DNA of 42,833 nt from Bacteroidaceae bacterium (GTDB lineage: Bacteria > Bacteroidota > Bacteroidia > Bacteroidales > Bacteroidaceae), in the NCBI GenBank assembly GCA_017615125.1, contig JAGAAS010000107.1:1-42833 (forward strand), read 5' to 3'. Below the pieces are notes generated by a model. That model saw nothing but the letters and a program-made list of their open reading frames with translations. It had not been told where the DNA came from and ran no database searches. Made by a program: the position numbers and the translations under genes. This document shows, piece by piece, positions 15,562 to 23,085 of the stretch (the stretch's first letter is position 1; every line of letters begins with the position of its first letter).

Positions 15562-16218
15562 ATGATTACCGACTATTATCTTGAAGCCTGCTGCGAAAAT
15601 TCTTCTGACGCCCAAACGGCACAGGAGCACGGAGCCTCGCGCATTGAACTGTGCGAAAATCTTTCTTGCGAGGGGCTCACGCCTTCTGAAGACAATATTC
15701 TTGAAACGTTGCAAAGTGTATCTATTCCCGTAAACGTGCTCATCCGCCTGAGGGAGGGAAACTTCGTCTACAACGAGGAAGAAGTTGCAGAAATGTGCCT
15801 TTCCATCGGGAAAATCCGGGATTTGAGTGTGACAGCAGACGATGGAACATTGCGCAAAGTGAACGCCTTTGTCATCGGTGCGCTGACAGAAGAGGGCGAC
15901 ATCGACACGCCTGCCGTCAGACGGATGCTACAGGCTGCTGAAGGGATGCCCGTCACCTTTCACCGAGCGTTTGATGTGTGTGCCGAGCCCCTCAAAGCCT
16001 ATCGGCAGCTTCGCTCCTTAGGCTTCAGCCGCATATTGACTTCCGGACATGCTCCCACAGCGATGCAGGGACGTGAACTTCTAAGCGAACTTGTAGCCTT
16101 ATCGGGCAAAGGAGCTCCTGCTATTCTTGTGGGAGGAAATGTCCGCCCCGACAACATCGACATTCTTGCCCGCGACACACAGGCAGTCGAGTTCCACTCC
16201 TCGTTTCTCAACTGGTAA
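15562..16218 (+). CDS. cutC: CutC family protein
   Basis: A 218-residue TIM-barrel protein. Family signatures are LEACCENSSDAQTAQEHGA and RIELCENLSCEGLTPS at the N-terminus, VTFHRAFDVC near residue 135, RILTSGHAPTAMQG and ILVGGNVRP. CutC was named for copper homeostasis, but its biochemical role is unresolved and annotation as a copper protein should be taken with care. It is slightly shorter than the E. coli protein (248), with a shortened C-terminus. It is 89 bp after rsgA, which may be a separate unit; a 6-bp hairpin lies between at 15481-15496. Confidence 0.85.
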   Translation: MITDYYLEACCENSSDAQTAQEHGASRIELCENLSCEGLTPSEDNILETLQSVSIPVNVLIRLREGNFVYNEEEVAEMCLSIGKIRDLSVTADDGTLRKVNAFVIGALTEEGDIDTPAVRRMLQAAEGMPVTFHRAFDVCAEPLKAYRQLRSLGFSRILTSGHAPTAMQGRELLSELVALSGKGAPAILVGGNVRPDNIDILARDTQAVEFHSSFLNW

Positions 16219-16236
16219 AAGACTTAAATAAGGATA

Positions 16237-16305
16237 AAGAGGTGAAAGGCTAAAAGGCCAATTTGCCAAGTGCGAATGAGCCAGTTCGCCTTTTCGCCCA
16301 TTAAA
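16237..16305. repeat. Diverged copy of the AGGCTAAAA terminator repeat
   Basis: The segment AGGCTAAAAGGCCAATT, then CCAAGTGCGAA, matches 5300-5335 (AGGCTAAAAAGCCAATT, CCAAGCGCGAA). Within it, GCGAA (16272-16276) pairs with TTCGC (16285-16289) and is followed by CTTTT on the plus strand, so it can serve as a cutC terminator. The two flanking genes converge here. Confidence 0.5.
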
Positions 16306-16308
16306 AGG

Positions 16309-17580
16309 CTACGGAAGCGCTATCCGGATTCCTACCCGCAGGGAACCCGCCCAAGGCTGTTGGGAGTGAATGGTGCGGAGATTCGTTTCCGACAAATACC
16401 AGGAAATGTCTGGTTCCACGTAAATGTCGTATCCTTTATCAAGTGCATAGGATAGTCCTGCATGCGCCTCGAGCGAATACTGAAACGCGCGCTCATCCTG
16501 CTTCTCTCCATCCAGCGTTGCCGAAAGGCAGTAATCCGCTTGAGCACCTGTTCCTGCATAGAGCATCCATTTGTCGGCAAGTGGAAGCCTCCCGTTCACA
16601 CGCAAGGGGATGCCCAGATAGTCAACCTTCTGCATGTAGGTTTCCGTTCCGAAGAGAGGTATCACCTCCGTCTTCAGACGCGTAAAGGAGACACCGCTTT
16701 CCACGCCCCAATACTTTCCCAGCCAGGAGGACACTGTTAACGACACGTTCACAGGCATCTGATGACGGAACGAGCTGTAGGCATAGTCGTATTTAGTAAG
16801 AACACCCTTCAGGGAAGGAGCGGCACGACGTGCGGGAGCAGCCAGCGCACTCGTTTCCATCACATTCGGAAAACCTTTCTGGATAGCACCGCTGGAAACG
16901 CCCGACACGCCGAGTGCCAGCAGCCATTGGGGAGAAGAAGAGGAATTTGTCCTAATGACATCCGGATGGGACTGGCTCAGAATCGCTTTGTCCCGCCCTT
17001 GAGTGTGGGAGCTGACATACGTGGACGGCCTTTCGGCTACTGTTTCCTTGGAGATGACACCAGCTTGTATGGACTCTTCGGCCTCAGCCTTTTCCTGAGA
17101 GCTCATAGCAGTAGGTTCACTTGCCGGCTCATTCTTTGCCAGCAGCGTGGTGTTGAGCTCTTCGTGTGCTACTTTTCCAGCGTGTGCCTTTCGGCTTATA
17201 CCTGACTGTTTGCCGACGTGCTCATTTCTGGCAGCAGGCTTCTGCTTTTCAACAATAGCGACAGCTTCGGGTTGTACTATCCCTTCTGCCCGCTGCACGT
17301 CAACGATATCCGACGCGACGCTGGTTTCCTGACTATTTGAAGAAAGCAGCTGTTCTGTTTCCCTCGTGGAATGTGGAGCAAGCACTATCAGAAGGGCAGC
17401 CACAGCAGCGGCAGCAGGTATCAGGAAGCTCCTTATCCTACGGGTATGATTTTCCGCTCCTCCGCCCCGTCTTCCAAGCTTGGCACGGACGCCCTCCCAT
17501 CCGCCATCCGAGGGCGATGTCACCTCAGCACCGTCCACCTTCTCCCGAAGGACATCCAACCAGTCGTTATTCTGTTTCAT
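16309..17580 (-). CDS. Inner-membrane-anchored protein with C-terminal barrel domain, likely sigma-factor partner
   Basis: A 423-residue protein. The N-terminal 45 residues are soluble (NDWLDVLREKVDGAEV, then GWEGVRAKL), followed by a single membrane segment near residues 47-66 (IPAAAAVAALLIVLAP). A long low-complexity linker rich in Glu/Ala/Ser follows, and then a barrel-like region from about 250 (VNVSLTVSSWLGKYWGVESG, LRVNGRLPLADKWMLYAGTG) ending in a strand (GSLRVGIRIALP). This arrangement, directly after a sigma-70 gene, is a known Bacteroidota pattern in which the N-terminal part may act like an anti-sigma factor. The gene starts 10 bp after the sigma gene. The function is inferred from layout. 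Confidence 0.6.
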   Translation of the reverse strand: MKQNNDWLDVLREKVDGAEVTSPSDGGWEGVRAKLGRRGGGAENHTRRIRSFLIPAAAAVAALLIVLAPHSTRETEQLLSSNSQETSVASDIVDVQRAEGIVQPEAVAIVEKQKPAARNEHVGKQSGISRKAHAGKVAHEELNTTLLAKNEPASEPTAMSSQEKAEAEESIQAGVISKETVAERPSTYVSSHTQGRDKAILSQSHPDVIRTNSSSSPQWLLALGVSGVSSGAIQKGFPNVMETSALAAPARRAAPSLKGVLTKYDYAYSSFRHQMPVNVSLTVSSWLGKYWGVESGVSFTRLKTEVIPLFGTETYMQKVDYLGIPLRVNGRLPLADKWMLYAGTGAQADYCLSATLDGEKQDERAFQYSLEAHAGLSYALDKGYDIYVEPDISWYLSETNLRTIHSQQPWAGSLRVGIRIALP

Positions 17581-17589
17581 AGCTAATCG

Positions 17590-18132
17590 TCATTCTCCGT
17601 TCTTCATGTATTCTCCTATCCGTTTCGACAGCACCCTACGGGCACGTGCCAGCTGCGAAGAGGAGCTCTTCTCTTTGATATGCAGCATACGGGCTATCTC
17701 CTTGTGGCTATACCCCTCTATGCAGAACAAGTTCAGTACAGCACGGCTGCCGACAGGCAGTTCGGCTATCATAGCAAGCAAATCCTTCTGAGGAATCTGC
17801 CGTACGCTCTCCGCATCGGGTTCTACCACAGGATCGGCCTCTTCCAGGGGCACCAGCGCGAGGGAATGGCTCTTACGCAACTCCATAAGTGCGGTGTTGA
17901 CAGTTATGCGCTTCATCCAAGCCCACAAAGAGCCCTCGCCCTGATATGAAAAAGAACCAATGTTGTCGAACATACGTACAAAGGCGTCTTGCAGGACATC
18001 TTCGGCATCTTCTTTATCTTGCATATACCGCACGGAAACGGCACGAAGCCGAGACGCATAAGAACGATACAGCTCACTCCAAGCCGTATCGTCCTTCCTT
18101 CTGCACAGTTCTGCAAGACGCTGCTCGTCCAT
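17590..18132 (-). CDS. ECF-type RNA polymerase sigma factor
   Basis: A 180-residue sigma-70 family protein. Region 2 is near residues 10-80 (DAEDVLQDAFVRMFDNIGSF, then LWAWMKRITVNTALMELRK). Region 4 is near 120-170 (LPVGSRAVLNLFCIEGYSHK, then EIARMLHIKEKSSSSQLARA). The start at 18132 (MDEQRLAELC) is chosen because the upstream part of the open frame overlaps the serpin gene and is not sigma-like. The start lies four bases after the serpin stop, so the two are tightly coupled. It probably directs transcription of this operon or of surface genes; the target promoters are unknown. Confidence 0.9.
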   Translation of the reverse strand: MDEQRLAELCRRKDDTAWSELYRSYASRLRAVSVRYMQDKEDAEDVLQDAFVRMFDNIGSFSYQGEGSLWAWMKRITVNTALMELRKSHSLALVPLEEADPVVEPDAESVRQIPQKDLLAMIAELPVGSRAVLNLFCIEGYSHKEIARMLHIKEKSSSSQLARARRVLSKRIGEYMKNGE

Positions 18133-18136
18133 CGGA

Positions 18137-19357
18137 TTAAGGTTGCACGAACTGCCCCTCCAGAAGCACCAGCCCGGTAGAGTTCTCAACAAGTGTGAAA
18201 AGGTAGGGATGATCCAGCGAAACGCTTCTGTAAGCCGATTCTTCCGCCGCAATCGCTGCGTTACCCTTGTCCGTCTCCACTTCCTGCTCTATAATCAATT
18301 GTACCTGCTGCCCGAGGGCCGAAGGACAAGGCGGAGCATTTCCTGCACCTGCTGCTGCCCCTCCAGGAGCTCCGTCATTCGTTAACAGCTCATCAAAACC
18401 CAGCTCGAGCAACGAAGCCTTCCAGTCACGATAGCCATACATATAGGCACACGGCATCTTCAAGCAGACCTTTCCCTTCTTCATTTCGACATCACCATTT
18501 GCATCGCCGATGATATCGCTCACGCTATAGCCTTCCTTGGGGAGGAACAAGCGAAGCGACGTATACCCGTTCTTGTACGGAAGCTCCACGCATTGCATCC
18601 GCTCATTCTCGGCATAGGCAAGCTTGTCGAAATGTCCCGATGCCATCGCCAGCTTGCGCTCAGTACCATCGGCACATGTGAAAGGAACATCCATCTCAAG
18701 TTCCTCAAAAGGATACTGGAACGAATCCTTGAACATCGCCACACCCAGCATTGCCGACTGACGGCACGCAGCAAGGAACGGGGATATGCAAGAAGGGTCC
18801 CACGCTACGGGCTTTGTCCTCTCCATCCACTCCCAGACATACTGCCACGTCTCCTCCTTCTGCCCAAAGTCCACAAAGCTGACATGCGGGGCGTAGCTTC
18901 CCGAGCTGGGGGGAAGGACAAGAGGCGTGCCCTCCTGGAGCCATACAGCGTGAGCCAACGTCAGCTCCTCAGACAGCATACGGCTCAGCCACGATGACGA
19001 GAGAGCGACTGCCCGCTGCCACTCTGCCCACTTCACGGGCTGTCGCCCCAGCAACGACATCACCTCAGCCCTGACGTCGTCCGTAGCACAATCGGCAAGC
19101 CAAGTGAGCGACATCTGCAGCAGCATAGGAGAGAAAAGAACATTGCTGTCGGCATCCACGCTCTCCATCAGCCGCGAAGCAAACTGCCCCGACAACACCC
19201 GCGTATCCAGATGTTTCTCTTCCATCGTGTTCTCATACGACGAAGAATATGTTGCATCCTTGAGATTGTCTATGTTGTCCATATAATCCGCTGTGGAGCA
19301 GGAAACCGACAGCAGAAGTACGAGAAACAAGCTGAGGAGGGAAAGTTCTTTCTTCAT
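18137..19357 (-). CDS. Serpin-family lipoprotein
   Basis: A 406-residue lipoprotein (LLLSVSC, Cys20). Serpin landmarks are SNVLFSPMLLQMSLTWLADC, AMFKDSFQYPFEE, QCVELPYKNGYTSLRLFLPK and the C-terminal signature SLDHPYLFTLVENSTGLVLL. The hinge reads DKGNAAIAAEE, with P14 Asn in place of the usual Thr or Ser. From the hinge Gly to the Pro of DHPY there are 19 residues, about six fewer than in alpha-1-antitrypsin, so the reactive loop is short. An Ala/Gly/Pro-rich insert (APGGAAAGAGNAPP) precedes the hinge. It lies between a VWA lipoprotein and a sigma factor in one operon, and a C10 protease is encoded nearby. It may inhibit proteases at the cell surface or may be a non-inhibitory serpin. Confidence 0.8.
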   Translation of the reverse strand: MKKELSLLSLFLVLLLSVSCSTADYMDNIDNLKDATYSSSYENTMEEKHLDTRVLSGQFASRLMESVDADSNVLFSPMLLQMSLTWLADCATDDVRAEVMSLLGRQPVKWAEWQRAVALSSSWLSRMLSEELTLAHAVWLQEGTPLVLPPSSGSYAPHVSFVDFGQKEETWQYVWEWMERTKPVAWDPSCISPFLAACRQSAMLGVAMFKDSFQYPFEELEMDVPFTCADGTERKLAMASGHFDKLAYAENERMQCVELPYKNGYTSLRLFLPKEGYSVSDIIGDANGDVEMKKGKVCLKMPCAYMYGYRDWKASLLELGFDELLTNDGAPGGAAAGAGNAPPCPSALGQQVQLIIEQEVETDKGNAAIAAEESAYRSVSLDHPYLFTLVENSTGLVLLEGQFVQP

Positions 19358-19416
19358 TTTTTAATTCATTTTCAAGTAACAATCTATAAAGCTTGTAGCA
19401 AGGCAGGTTTTTCGGC

Positions 19417-20946
19417 TCAAGGCTTTTCTTCCGTAGAAACCTTCACACGTTCCATCAGCCCTAGGAGTTGCGCACGATAGCCCTTAGGGTCGAACGAGAG
19501 CGATTTCCCTACGAGCGACTTCGCCATATCAAGCGAAGCGTTGCCTTTGTAGGGCGAGCGGCGCAGCACCATTCCGTAGGCGGCAACGCCGGAAGCAAAC
19601 GTGAGATTCTCGGAAACTGTCTCCTCCGTTGTCATTTCCCCAACGGTTACCTCTTTTGTGAGCGGGATGCTCTCGTCAGACAGGTTTTTCTTATAGCGGA
19701 AGTCAAACGTTGCCACCTTCTGTGCCGACGCTGCGCTCTTCAGCGTCTCGGTAGGAATCAGCTCGTAGAGTGCCGTGATTGTCTGCCCGGCACCGATTTC
19801 CCCCGCATCCTTCTTGTCGTCGGTGAAGTCCTCGTTGCTCATCACCCTGTTCTCGTAGCCGATAAGGCGGTAGCTGTCGACGAGGGTGCTGTCGAACGTC
19901 ACCTGACACTTGGCGTCGTTGGCGACAGCAACGAAACGGCTGCGGTTATGCACAAACACGCGCATCATCTCGTCTTCCGAGTCGATGAATTCGTACGTCC
20001 CGTTTCCGCTGTTGGAGATTTTCTCCATCATCGTGTCGTTGAGATTTCCCGAGCCAAATCCGCAGACAGTAAGGTAAATCCCGCGCGAGGCATATCCTTC
20101 GACCATCGATACAAGGCTGTCGGTATTGGTGACTCCCACATTGAAATCGCCGTCGGTGCCGAGAATAACCCTGTTGTTTCCGTCGGGAATGTAGTTGGCA
20201 AGAATTTCATCGTAAGCCATCTGGATGGCTTTTCCGCCCCACGTGCATCCTGAGGCTTTCAGTTTCTTGATAGCCTTCTTTATCTTCTGAGCCTCGCTCA
20301 CGGGAGTCGACTCGAGCAGTTTTTCCACTTCGCCCGAATAGGTGATGATGGAAATCCTGTCGTCGGTATTCAGATTATCCACCAGCTCGATGAGCCCGCT
20401 TTTCAGGAGCTCCAGCTTATCGGCAGAGTCCATCGAGCCCGACACGTCGATGAGGAAGACATAGTTGGCTTTCGGCATCTCGTTCTGCGGCACTTCCTTG
20501 CCTTTGATGCCAAGCCGAAGGAGACGATGCGAGGGTTCCCAAGGGCAAGGACCTAATTCCGCATTGATAGCAACGGTATGATTGCCAGTAGGTTCGGGAT
20601 AGTCGAAGGTAAAGTAATTAAGGTACTCCTCGATGCGCACCATCGAAGGACTGATTGTGTATCCTCTCTCGACGTAGCGACGCATGACGGCATACGAAGC
20701 GCCGTCAGCATCGATAGAGAAGGTTGACGTGTTCTCCTCGCTGGCTTTCACAAACGGATTGTCGCTGAACTCCTCGAACTGATCTCCCTGAGGCTCAGGA
20801 ACCACAAGGCCATCGGCCGACATCGCATAACCGTCTTTCGAAAGGCTTTCGTTGTAGCCGAAATAGCCTTCTGTCTCACATCCGGCAAGCACAAAGGCTG
20901 CCGCGCAAGCAATCAATGCAAAAATCTTTCTCATTTCCGTATTCAT
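19417..20946 (-). CDS. VWA-domain lipoprotein (YfbK-like)
   Basis: A 509-residue lipoprotein with lipobox LAGC (Cys23 from the chosen start). The N-terminal YfbK-type region (FSIDADGASYAVMRRYVERG, then IEEYLNYFTFDYPEP) is followed by a von Willebrand A domain near residues 160-350. Its metal site reads DVSGSMDS, with a Thr-bearing loop (SGCTWGGKA) and Asp-Gly (LGTDGDFNVG). The C-terminal DUF3520-like part includes ASGVAAYGMVLRRSPYKGNA. These proteins are thought to mediate protein binding; no enzyme is implied. The start at 20946 is preferred over 21003 because it begins the signal peptide directly. It heads the operon VWA, serpin, sigma factor, barrel protein. No TTTG/TAnnTTTG promoter is seen upstream. 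Confidence 0.85.
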   Translation of the reverse strand: MNTEMRKIFALIACAAAFVLAGCETEGYFGYNESLSKDGYAMSADGLVVPEPQGDQFEEFSDNPFVKASEENTSTFSIDADGASYAVMRRYVERGYTISPSMVRIEEYLNYFTFDYPEPTGNHTVAINAELGPCPWEPSHRLLRLGIKGKEVPQNEMPKANYVFLIDVSGSMDSADKLELLKSGLIELVDNLNTDDRISIITYSGEVEKLLESTPVSEAQKIKKAIKKLKASGCTWGGKAIQMAYDEILANYIPDGNNRVILGTDGDFNVGVTNTDSLVSMVEGYASRGIYLTVCGFGSGNLNDTMMEKISNSGNGTYEFIDSEDEMMRVFVHNRSRFVAVANDAKCQVTFDSTLVDSYRLIGYENRVMSNEDFTDDKKDAGEIGAGQTITALYELIPTETLKSAASAQKVATFDFRYKKNLSDESIPLTKEVTVGEMTTEETVSENLTFASGVAAYGMVLRRSPYKGNASLDMAKSLVGKSLSFDPKGYRAQLLGLMERVKVSTEEKP

Positions 20947-21095
20947 TATTCTTTTTAAAAAGGTTTCTGCCCTATAAATGCAGAGAAACCGAGAATACTG
21001 CACGCGATTTGCACTTTTTTTTCATATTTTTTGTGCCGTTTTTCCGTCATTTTTTGCCCGAAAAAAGCGCAGCGAGAAGCCCTTCTCAGGCGGGT

Positions 21096-21165
21096 GATTT
21101 TTTTCTTTCTTCATACGGCGAGATTCCTTCTCGAAAAAATTTTTTCCCTTCTCGAAAAATTTTTA
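21096..21165 (-). repeat. Dispersed A-tract intergenic repeat, copy B (inverted)
   Basis: On the minus strand it contains CGAGAAGGGAAAAAATTTTT, CGAGAAGGAATCTCGCCGTA and TATGAAGAAAG. This copy fills much of the 303-bp gap between the C10 protease and VWA genes. A GAGAAG-CC-CTTCTC palindrome lies beside it at 21074-21087. I see no clear promoter in the gap. Confidence 0.7.
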
Positions 21166-21249
21166 TTCTTTGTCCATATTTTCGCGCTACCCTTCGATAC
21201 TCCTGCGGAAAGAGCAAAAACTCTCGGCTGCGGAAGAAAAAGTTCAGTG

Positions 21250-22989
21250 TCAACGAACGAGAATCTTCTTGCCTTTGGAGACGACGATGCCGCGCGAGCC
21301 TTCCCGCAAGCGACGTCCCTGCAAGTCGAAGATTCCCTCTGCCTGCCGAAGGGCTGACGACTCTTGCGGGAATCGTACGGAAGTCACCTCTTCGGGAATC
21401 ACACCCACGTAGATGCTGTCGGAAGCGACATAGACGGGAATGCTGTCGGTAAGGGCATGTAGCGTGTGCATCGTCACAGGAACCTCCTCACCCGCAGGCA
21501 ACGCACAGGGCTTTAGGCTCCAGCGCGTGCCGGGAAGGCAGACGTCGGGAGGGAAGACAATCATATACCAGCAGTAGTAGAGCAAGTCATAGTTTGTCTG
21601 CAGTTCGTCGGGAATGTCGGCCCAGCACACGAAGCGCCCCTGCTCGTCGTAGAGCCCTACCCCATAGAGCCCCTCCCAGTATAGGCTGCTGTCGATGTGT
21701 GTCAGGTTGGCATTCGCACACATGATGGTAGTCAGGTCGGCTCGGAGCGTGTCGCCCCAGGCTATCACAGGACGTTCGACGCTGAACGTATCGAGGTAGA
21801 AAAGCTGCTCCAAGTCGCCTATAGGCTCGGGAGCGATGCGGCAGATGGCTTCGTGGAAGAAGTCGTAGTGCCTGCTGTCGTAAGGGTGCTGCACGTCAAG
21901 CGCATAGTAGCCGTCGCGTGCGCCTGACCAACCCCAGTTAAAGTGATAAAGTCCCGCACCGTCGACTCCGTCGATGACGTAGGCGTGCCCGGCGCTGTCG
22001 TTGCGTGCTCCGCAGAACAGCACAGGGCGACGTGCTTCCAGCTCGGTGTAGAGCAGGCTGTCGAAATCCTCGGGAGGGAAGTAGTCGCGCATATATCGCG
22101 ACATGTGGGGATTGCACTTGAAGAAGTGTCCCAGCGCGTAGGGGACATCGTCGCTGTAGGCTCCTGAGCCGCCCATTTCGTAATCCATATCTACGGAAAC
22201 TCCGCAGGCGTACATCAGCTCGCTCACGGCATTCGCCTCAGCGCTTGAGTAGCTGCCTTGTTCGTAGACATCGAGCATTTTGTCCCAGTCGAACGTGGCT
22301 GCTGTGAAGTTGAACGAACAGCTGTAGCCTTTGGTACGCGAGACGAAGGAATGCTTGCCGTTAGCACGTTCTGGATAGGCATAATACTTCAGTATCTGCG
22401 CCATAGCTGTGGCTACGCACCCTGCGGGAGTATGCGTACCCCTGCCTTCGGAAGGGCACAGAGCGTTGTAGGGAGTCCCCTGCCCCCATTGTGTGGAGAG
22501 AAGCGGCTCTACCTCCTGCCCGCCCCATCGGGGAAGATTCTTCTGATATGCATATTCTTCCTCTATCCTCTCGGCATCAGCCCACTGACGGGCATATATG
22601 CTAAGTAAGTCTGCCAGCCCTTCGGGCAGCTCTCCTTCTCCGAAGACGCCCTCGTCGGACCATCCGAGCACATCGCGCAGACGACTGTCGCCCGACACGA
22701 TAACGAAAGCGCCGCGAGCCTCATCGTTGAAGATATAGAAGGGTTGCCCTTCAGCCGACGGACGACAAAGGCCTTCCGGAAGGGCTGCCTCCCAGCGCAC
22801 CTGAGAAAGGTGCTCAAGCTGCTCCGCTTGTCGGGGAGAAAGCAGCGCGGGGCAAAGACGGGGGTAATGCCTGCTTTGCGACGCAAGGAACCGACGGGCA
22901 ACCTGTTCGGCTTCCGTCTCAGTACGTCGCTGAGCTCCGGCAGCTAACGACAGAGTCAGGAGAAGGAGGAGAAGAATGTTGCGTTTCAT
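21250..22989 (-). CDS. C10 family cysteine protease (streptopain-like), T9SS-type tail
   Basis: A 579-residue secreted protease. A signal peptide (MKRNILLLLLLTLSLAAGAQ) leads into a Spi-type propeptide to about residue 150, with FVIVSGDSRLRDVLGWSDEG. The catalytic domain carries Cys191 (PAGCVATAMAQILKYY), His335 (SAGHAYVIDG) and the Asn-Trp motif FNWGWSG at 350-356, and spans about 155-385. The last residues (IFDLQGRRLREGSRGIVVSK, then GKKILVR) form a T9SS-type anchoring tail. The enzyme cleaves proteins outside the cell, like streptopain and interpain. It lies 96 bp after the transglutaminase-like gene and 303 bp before the VWA/serpin operon. Confidence 0.9.
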   Translation of the reverse strand: MKRNILLLLLLTLSLAAGAQRRTETEAEQVARRFLASQSRHYPRLCPALLSPRQAEQLEHLSQVRWEAALPEGLCRPSAEGQPFYIFNDEARGAFVIVSGDSRLRDVLGWSDEGVFGEGELPEGLADLLSIYARQWADAERIEEEYAYQKNLPRWGGQEVEPLLSTQWGQGTPYNALCPSEGRGTHTPAGCVATAMAQILKYYAYPERANGKHSFVSRTKGYSCSFNFTAATFDWDKMLDVYEQGSYSSAEANAVSELMYACGVSVDMDYEMGGSGAYSDDVPYALGHFFKCNPHMSRYMRDYFPPEDFDSLLYTELEARRPVLFCGARNDSAGHAYVIDGVDGAGLYHFNWGWSGARDGYYALDVQHPYDSRHYDFFHEAICRIAPEPIGDLEQLFYLDTFSVERPVIAWGDTLRADLTTIMCANANLTHIDSSLYWEGLYGVGLYDEQGRFVCWADIPDELQTNYDLLYYCWYMIVFPPDVCLPGTRWSLKPCALPAGEEVPVTMHTLHALTDSIPVYVASDSIYVGVIPEEVTSVRFPQESSALRQAEGIFDLQGRRLREGSRGIVVSKGKKILVR

Positions 22990-23085
22990 AGGCAGAAGCC
23001 GTAATTATTTAAAAGGAATAACTGTCTGTTCTTTTTTTCGAAAGGGGAAACGGTTGTTTTTATTCTCAACGATACTTTCTTCCAG

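Noticed and set aside
18133-18252. Longer N-terminus for the sigma factor
   Set aside because: These 40 codons overlap the serpin gene and lack sigma-like sequence; the Met at 18132 gives the normal length.
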